Positions 59,444-64,000 of a DNA stretch of 64,000 bases are shown here, piece after piece. This DNA comes from Vibrio sp. STUT-A11 (GTDB lineage Bacteria > Pseudomonadota > Gammaproteobacteria > Enterobacterales > Vibrionaceae). Both the position numbers and the translations under genes were made by a program. The stretch is taken from NCBI RefSeq assembly GCF_026000435.1, contig NZ_AP026763.1, positions 2,914,001 through 2,978,000 of the forward strand, read 5' to 3'. The notes under the pieces were generated by a model, which was not told the DNA's origin, searched no databases, and saw only the letters and a program-made list of their open reading frames with translations. Within the stretch, counting starts at the first letter, position 1. Every line of letters begins with the position of its first letter.

Positions 59444-60205
59444 TCAGGCGCAAATGACTTTCACACCTTGCTGTTCAATCTGGAATTTGTGTTCAGCTTT
59501 TATATCCGCGTCGGTTACCAGCACATCAATCTGTTGCCAGGCGAGCTCGAGATTCGGAATACGGCGGCCGATTTTTTCAGACTCAATCATTACGATGACT
59601 TCGCGGGAGACTTCCGCCATTACATTACTTAAGCCAACCAGCTCATTAAATGTGGTGGTTCCGCGCTCTAGGTCGATCCCATCAGCACCAATAAATAGCT
59701 GGTCAAAGTCATAAGCTCTTAAAACAGATTCAGCGACTTTGCCTTGAAAGGATTCAGAGTGCGTGTCCCAGGTTCCCCCAGTCATCAGCAAAGTAGGCTC
59801 ACTCTCCAGCTCATTGAGCGCATTCGCCACATGTAATGAATTAGTCATTACAACTAAGCCACGCTTGTCGTTTAACTGCTGTATTAATGCTGCGGTCGTA
59901 CTGCCACTGTCGATAACAATGCGATTATGGTCTCGGATCAGTGATGCGGCCGCTTTGGCTAAATTTAACTTTCGAGTCGAAACATTTGGACTCAATTCTT
60001 CATGGATAACTTCCGTTGGGATCGAGATCGCTCCACCATAACGACGCAAAAGCTGTCCATTTTTCTCCAAAGAAGCTAAGTCCTTTCTAATCGTGACTTC
60101 AGAGGTCTCAAACTGATGAGCCAATTCATCGACACTGACTTCGCCCAGTTCAGAAACCAGGTTAGAAATAGCGTGTCTTCTTAGTTGAGTGTTTCGTTTC
60201 GACAT
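59444..60205 (-). CDS. DeoR/GlpR-family transcriptional regulator
   Basis: 253 residues. N-terminal winged helix-turn-helix (about 1-57, RRHAISNLVSELGEVSVDELA and TSEVTIRKDLASLEKNG) and a C-terminal sugar-phosphate-sensing domain (about 76-235, with VIDSGSTTAALIQQL and FIGADGIDLERG). Lies 120 bp upstream of glmS on the same strand, so it may be co-transcribed with glmS or regulate amino-sugar synthesis (inference). Palindromic half-sites in its promoter suggest autoregulation. Confidence 0.88.
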   Translation of the reverse strand: MSKRNTQLRRHAISNLVSELGEVSVDELAHQFETSEVTIRKDLASLEKNGQLLRRYGGAISIPTEVIHEELSPNVSTRKLNLAKAAASLIRDHNRIVIDSGSTTAALIQQLNDKRGLVVMTNSLHVANALNELESEPTLLMTGGTWDTHSESFQGKVAESVLRAYDFDQLFIGADGIDLERGTTTFNELVGLSNVMAEVSREVIVMIESEKIGRRIPNLELAWQQIDVLVTDADIKAEHKFQIEQQGVKVICA

Positions 60206-60220
60206 TTACGTTTTGATTTT

Positions 60221-60260
60221 AAGTTTCGTTTCGAAAGTTATTATAGTCAAATCGAAACTT
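60221..60260. promoter_or_regulatory. Repeated AAGTTTCG/CGAAACTT half-sites at the DeoR-family gene
   Basis: AAGTTTCG (60221-60228), TTTCGAAA (60229-60236) and CGAAACTT (60253-60260) form an inverted arrangement 16-55 bp before the regulator start. A GTTTCG repeat also lies inside the start of the gene (60191). Repeated TTTCG-type half-sites are typical of GlpR/DeoR operators. Confidence 0.5.
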
Positions 60261-60637
60261 TTAAGTCCATTTATTTCGATCCAAAAAATTAATATTTCTC
60301 GATAAAACCTTGTCCTAAGACAATTCTTAAACAGTGATATTGGATTCATTCGGTGGTAGAATTCGCCACCGAAAAGAAAAAAAATTACAGAAATGACGGC
60401 TATTTTTTTGCAACTTTCTGCATATAAAGTGGGATTAGTCACAAAAAGGTAACCAAAATCACCGATCTTTAAGTCATAAAATGACTAAACTTGGTGAAAG
60501 ACTTTCAGAATCTGAAGTTCAATAATGTGGCGGAAAATCGGTGGGTGACAGGCACAAAATGTCATCAAATACGCCCTGGCTTCAGAGTAAATAACCGACT
60601 TTCAAATTGTAACTATACTTACCGGAGAGTATCTTCC
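60261..60637. other. Region between the DeoR-family gene and pykF
   Basis: No gene seen. Three inverted repeats are present: TTGTC-CTAA-GACAA (60310-60323), TTCGGTGG-N9-CCACCGAA (60349-60373) and AGTCAT-AAA-ATGACT (60472-60486). They may be regulator-binding sites for pykF or the regulator gene. I did not find a clear Cra (FruR) site. The pykF ribosome-binding site is CCGGAGAG. Confidence 0.45.
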
Positions 60638-62050
60638 ATGAAAAAGACCAAAATCGTTTGTACGATTGGCCCTAAAACTGAATCTGTAGAGAAGCTAACT
60701 GAACTAGTAAACGCAGGCATGAACGTTATGCGTCTTAACTTCTCTCACGGTGACTATGAAGAGCACGGCACTCGTATTGCGAACTTCCGCCAAGTAATGG
60801 AAGCAACTGGCAAACAACTGGCAATCCTTCTTGATACTAAAGGTCCAGAAATCCGTACTATCAAACTAGAAGGCGGTAACGACGTTGATCTAGTTGCTGG
60901 TCAAGAATTCACTTTCACAACTGACACTTCAGTTGTTGGTAACAAAGACACTGTAGCAGTAACTTACGCTGGTTTCGCAGCAGACCTAAACGTTGGTAAC
61001 ACTATCCTTGTAGACGACGGTCTAATCGAGATGGAAGTTATCGCAACGACTGAAACTGAAGTTAAATGTAAAGTACTTAACAACGGTGCTCTAGGTGAAA
61101 ACAAAGGTGTTAACCTACCTGGCGTTTCTGTAAACCTTCCAGCTCTTTCTGAAAAAGATAAGAACGACCTTAAGTTTGGTTGTGAGCAAGGCGTAGACTT
61201 CGTTGCGGCTTCTTTCATCCGTAAAGCTTCTGACGTTCAAGAAATTCGTGACGTACTTGCTGCAAACGGCGGCGAGAACATCCACATCATCTCTAAGATC
61301 GAAAACCAAGAAGGTGTTGATAACTTCGACGAGATCCTAGAGCTTTCTGACGGCATCATGGTTGCACGTGGTGACCTGGGTGTTGAAATCCCAGCAGAAG
61401 AAGTAATCTTCGCTCAGAAAATGATGATCGAGAAGTGTAACCGTGCACGTAAGATGGTTATCACTGCAACTCAAATGCTTGATTCTATGATCAACAACCC
61501 ACGTCCTACTCGTGCAGAAGCAGGCGACGTTGCGAACGCTGTTATGGACGGTACTGACGCAGTAATGCTTTCTGGTGAAACTGCAAAAGGTAAATACCCT
61601 GTTGAAGCGGTAACTATCATGGCGCAAATCGCTAAGCGTACTGATTCAGTGCTTAAAGCTGAACTGGGTGATCGTCTAGACAGCCCACGTCTACGTATCA
61701 CTGAAGCGGTATGTAAAGGCGCTGTAGACACTGCAGAGAAACTGGCTGCTCCACTGATCGTTGTTGCAACTGAAGGCGGTAAGTCTGCACGTTCAGTACG
61801 TAAGTACTTCCCAACTGCAAACATCCTAGCTCTAACAACTAACACTAAGACAGCTGCACAGCTTGTTCTGACTAAAGGTGTAACTCCTGTTGTTGTTGAG
61901 TCTATCGCAAACACTGACGCGTTCTACGTGACAGGTAAAGAGCTTGCTCTAGAGTCTGGCCTAGGTAACAAAGGCGACATCGTTGTGATGGTTTCTGGTG
62001 CTCTAGTAGCTTCAGGCACTACAAACACAGCGTCTGTACACGTACTATAA
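60638..62050 (+). CDS. pykF: Pyruvate kinase I
   Basis: Final glycolytic step: phosphoenolpyruvate plus ADP to pyruvate plus ATP. 470 residues from MKKTKIVCTIGPKTES (E. coli PykF 470); the long upstream in-frame extension is not coding. Motifs: MRLNFSHGDYEEH (about 29-41), LDTKGPEIRT (about 66-75), the active-site signature IISKIENQEG (about 215-224), and MVARGDLGVEIP. Strongly biased codon use suggests high expression. Confidence 0.97.
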   Translation: MKKTKIVCTIGPKTESVEKLTELVNAGMNVMRLNFSHGDYEEHGTRIANFRQVMEATGKQLAILLDTKGPEIRTIKLEGGNDVDLVAGQEFTFTTDTSVVGNKDTVAVTYAGFAADLNVGNTILVDDGLIEMEVIATTETEVKCKVLNNGALGENKGVNLPGVSVNLPALSEKDKNDLKFGCEQGVDFVAASFIRKASDVQEIRDVLAANGGENIHIISKIENQEGVDNFDEILELSDGIMVARGDLGVEIPAEEVIFAQKMMIEKCNRARKMVITATQMLDSMINNPRPTRAEAGDVANAVMDGTDAVMLSGETAKGKYPVEAVTIMAQIAKRTDSVLKAELGDRLDSPRLRITEAVCKGAVDTAEKLAAPLIVVATEGGKSARSVRKYFPTANILALTTNTKTAAQLVLTKGVTPVVVESIANTDAFYVTGKELALESGLGNKGDIVVMVSGALVASGTTNTASVHVL

Positions 62051-62082
62051 GACTGAACACTCTGTTATCAGTTAAATACTAG

Positions 62083-62108
62083 AAGGGGGCTTTATGCCCT
62101 CTTTTTGT
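62083..62108 (+). terminator. Terminator of pykF
   Basis: Stem AGGGGGC / GCCCTCT with one wobble and a 5-base loop, then TTTTTGTTTTTGG. Confidence 0.8.
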
Positions 62109-62149
62109 TTTTGGTTCTAACGTCACGTATCGCTGGCACCAAAAACAGA

Positions 62150-62175
62150 AAAGCCACCGATTATTCGATGGCTTT
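62150..62175 (-). terminator. Terminator of ilvIH
   Basis: Stem AAAGCCATCGA / TCGGTGGCTTT (one wobble) with a 4-base loop; the minus strand continues TCTGTTTTTGG. It sits 35 bp after the ilvH stop. Confidence 0.8.
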
Positions 62176-62209
62176 GTTTGTTTTGTTGGTAAAGATACCC
62201 CAGACCGCG

Positions 62210-62704
62210 TTAAGGCTTCAGTGCACGCTCTCCACGCGCAATGCCTACAACCCCACTACGAGCGACTTCTACTACTTCCGTAACTTCCGAAATTGCCTTA
62301 ATAAACGCATCCAGTTTCTCACTGGTTCCTGCCAACTGAACGGTATACTGAGAAGCCGTCACATCAACAATCTGTCCGCGGAAGATGTCTGCTGTGCGTT
62401 TGACTTCAGCACGAGCAAAGCCACTTGCTTTCACTTTCACCATCATCAGCTCACGTTCAAGATGCTCAAGCTCCGTCACTTCCTGAACTTTTAACACATC
62501 AATTAACTTGTGTAACTGTTTCTGAATCTGCTCTAGTTGCATCTCGTTCGAGGTTGTTGTGATATTCATACGAGAAAGGGTTTCGTCATCCGTAGGAGAA
62601 ACCGTTAACGATTCAATATTGTAACCACGCTGAGAGAACAAGCCTACAACGCGAGACAAAGCACCAGGTTGGTTTTCCAATAGCAATGAAATTATGTGTC
62701 TCAT
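62210..62704 (-). CDS. ilvH: Acetolactate synthase small (regulatory) subunit
   Basis: Regulatory subunit that confers valine feedback inhibition on acetolactate synthase III. 164 residues (E. coli IlvH 163) with the N-terminal ACT domain (LLLENQPGALSRVVGLFSQR and GYNIESLTVSPT, about 6-37). It follows ilvI by 1 bp. Length and pairing favour IlvH over the shorter IlvN. Confidence 0.95.
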   Translation of the reverse strand: MRHIISLLLENQPGALSRVVGLFSQRGYNIESLTVSPTDDETLSRMNITTTSNEMQLEQIQKQLHKLIDVLKVQEVTELEHLERELMMVKVKASGFARAEVKRTADIFRGQIVDVTASQYTVQLAGTSEKLDAFIKAISEVTEVVEVARSGVVGIARGERALKP

Positions 62705-62705
62705 A

Positions 62706-64000
62706 TTAAGTTCTCTCCGTTTTGCTTAGCCACATTTTGTCCATACCCTCGCCTTTAATCTGCATAGGGTAAACGTGCTCAGTTTCATCGACATTAATAT
62801 CAACGAAAACCAATCGGTCTTTCATATCGAGTGCTTTTTGTAGACCAGCTTCTAACTGATCTGGTGTCTCGATACGAATACCAACGTGACCATAAGCTTC
62901 TGCAATTGCTGCAAAATCAGGAACAGAACTCATGTATGAATTAGAGTGACGACCTTGGTAAATAATGTCTTGCCACTGTTTTACCATGCCTAGGAAACGG
63001 TTATTCAGGTTGATGATCTTCACTGGGATGTCGTACTGCATTGCGGTCGACAACTCTTGAATATTCATTTGAATACTACCGTCACCAGTAACCACAACCA
63101 CTTCTTCTTCTGGCATGGCAAACTTAACGCCCATGCCAGCAGGAAGACCGAACCCCATCGTACCCAGACCACCAGAGTTGATCCAACGACGTGGTTTATT
63201 AAATGGGTAGTAAAGCGCAGCAAACATTTGGTGCTGACCTACATCTGAAGCAACATAAGCATCGCCATTGGTCAGTTTGTGCAGAGTTTCAATAACTTGC
63301 TGCGGCTTAATCCGTTCTGGAGATGTGTCATAAGCTAAGCATTGACGATCTCGCCATACATTAATGTCTTCCCACCAGGCCTGAATGGCTTCTTCGTCGT
63401 TTGAAGCATCTTGCTCTGCCAGCAAACCTAGCATGGTTGTCAGTACTTTTTCTGCCGAACCAACGATAGGTAAGTCCACTTTCACGTTTTTCGAAATCGA
63501 CGATGGGTCGATATCTATGTGCATGACTTTTGCGTTAGGGCAGTATTTTTCCAGGTTGTTGGTTGTACGGTCATCAAAACGAACCCCAATACCAAATATC
63601 AGGTCAGCTTCATGCATTGCCATGTTGGCTTCGTAGGTACCGTGCATGCCCAGCATGCCCAGAGAGTTTTTGTGTGTGCCTGGGAATGCGCCTAAGCCCA
63701 TTAACGTGCTCACTACCGGAAGATCAAGCTTGTCAGCCAGCTCAAGGATGTGTTCGTGTGCACCAGAAATCACCGCACCACCACCGACATAAAGCACTGG
63801 TTTTTTCGCTTCAAGCAAAGACTTGAGTGCTTTCTTGATTTGGCCTTTATGACCAGAAGTGGTCGGCTTGTACGAACGCATCGAAATGCTTTCCGGATAC
63901 TGGTAAGGCAGTTTGATTTGCGGATTCATGACATCTTTTGGCAAATCAATCACAACTGGACCTGGGCGACCAGTCGTCGAAATGTAAAACGCTTTCTTGA
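62706..64000 (-). CDS. ilvI: Acetolactate synthase large (catalytic) subunit, 5' end cut by window edge
   Basis: Thiamine-diphosphate enzyme that starts valine, leucine and isoleucine synthesis. The open frame runs to the right edge (TGRPGPVVIDLPKDV is the first recognisable block), so about 140 N-terminal residues, including the catalytic glutamate, are missing from view. The visible part has the FAD/central domain (GIGVRFDDRTTNNL) and the TPP-binding motif GDGSIQMN-x-QELSTA. Paired with ilvH. Confidence 0.95.
   Translation of the reverse strand, partial: KKAFYISTTGRPGPVVIDLPKDVMNPQIKLPYQYPESISMRSYKPTTSGHKGQIKKALKSLLEAKKPVLYVGGGAVISGAHEHILELADKLDLPVVSTLMGLGAFPGTHKNSLGMLGMHGTYEANMAMHEADLIFGIGVRFDDRTTNNLEKYCPNAKVMHIDIDPSSISKNVKVDLPIVGSAEKVLTTMLGLLAEQDASNDEEAIQAWWEDINVWRDRQCLAYDTSPERIKPQQVIETLHKLTNGDAYVASDVGQHQMFAALYYPFNKPRRWINSGGLGTMGFGLPAGMGVKFAMPEEEVVVVTGDGSIQMNIQELSTAMQYDIPVKIINLNNRFLGMVKQWQDIIYQGRHSNSYMSSVPDFAAIAEAYGHVGIRIETPDQLEAGLQKALDMKDRLVFVDINVDETEHVYPMQIKGEGMDKMWLSKTERT

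Overview
This window looks like a piece of the larger chromosome of a Vibrio, most likely near the Harveyi group. That placement is inferred from gene content, protein character and synteny; no database search was run. The genes are mostly conserved housekeeping genes in blocks that also lie together in other gammaproteobacteria. Known landmarks include petAB, rplM-rpsI, zapE/zapG-degQ-degS, parC-parE-yqiA-cpdA-yqiB-nudF/tolC, hldE-glnE, ygiF, cca, uppP-folK-folB/plsY, tsaD/rpsU-yqeY-dnaG-rpoD-tRNA-Ile, and ilvIH at the right edge.

Layout. 1-12 kb: respiration (cytochrome bc1), ribosomal proteins, cell-division accessory ZapE and ZapG, envelope proteases DegQ and DegS, and topoisomerase IV. 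12-16.4 kb: a small-metabolite signalling and repair operon (NudF, YqiB, CpdA, YqiA) divergent from tolC. 16.7-25 kb: LPS heptose synthesis (HldE), nitrogen control (GlnE), a chemoreceptor, a potassium channel and a CYTH-CHAD triphosphatase. 25-28 kb: phosphate transport (DUF47 protein plus Pit) and an SH3 membrane protein. 28-36.5 kb: ExeA/GspB secretion accessory pair, Cca, UppP, folate enzymes, PlsY, a hydrolase and TsaD. 36.7-41.3 kb: the macromolecular-synthesis operon rpsU-(yqeY)-dnaG-rpoD, then tRNA-Ile2 (CAT).

The stretch 41.5-50 kb is the accessory-looking part. A 58-bp duplicated terminator region brackets a segment of about 1.2 kb carrying one outer-membrane protein gene. An isolated flagellin gene with its own sigma-28-type promoter follows. 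Next come a solitary metQ with MetJ-type boxes, a small membrane protein, an 8-oxoguanine deaminase, and a fused acyltransferase resembling OlsF ornithine-lipid synthases behind an 11-bp-phased PhoB-like array. From 50 to 64 kb there are carbon-use operons (mtlADR for mannitol; murQPR for N-acetylmuramic acid), glmS with a DeoR-family regulator, pykF, and ilvIH.

No CRISPR array, transposase, integrase or prophage was seen. The points most worth a second look are: (i) three copies of a ~133-bp palindromic repeat, each lying between convergent genes; (ii) the duplicated terminator next to tRNA-Ile; (iii) the orphan flagellin with a C-x3-C pair; (iv) the PhoB-like array before the olsF-like gene; (v) a possible plus-strand small RNA ending at about 46.01 kb; and (vi) a sharp codon-usage change inside dnaG.
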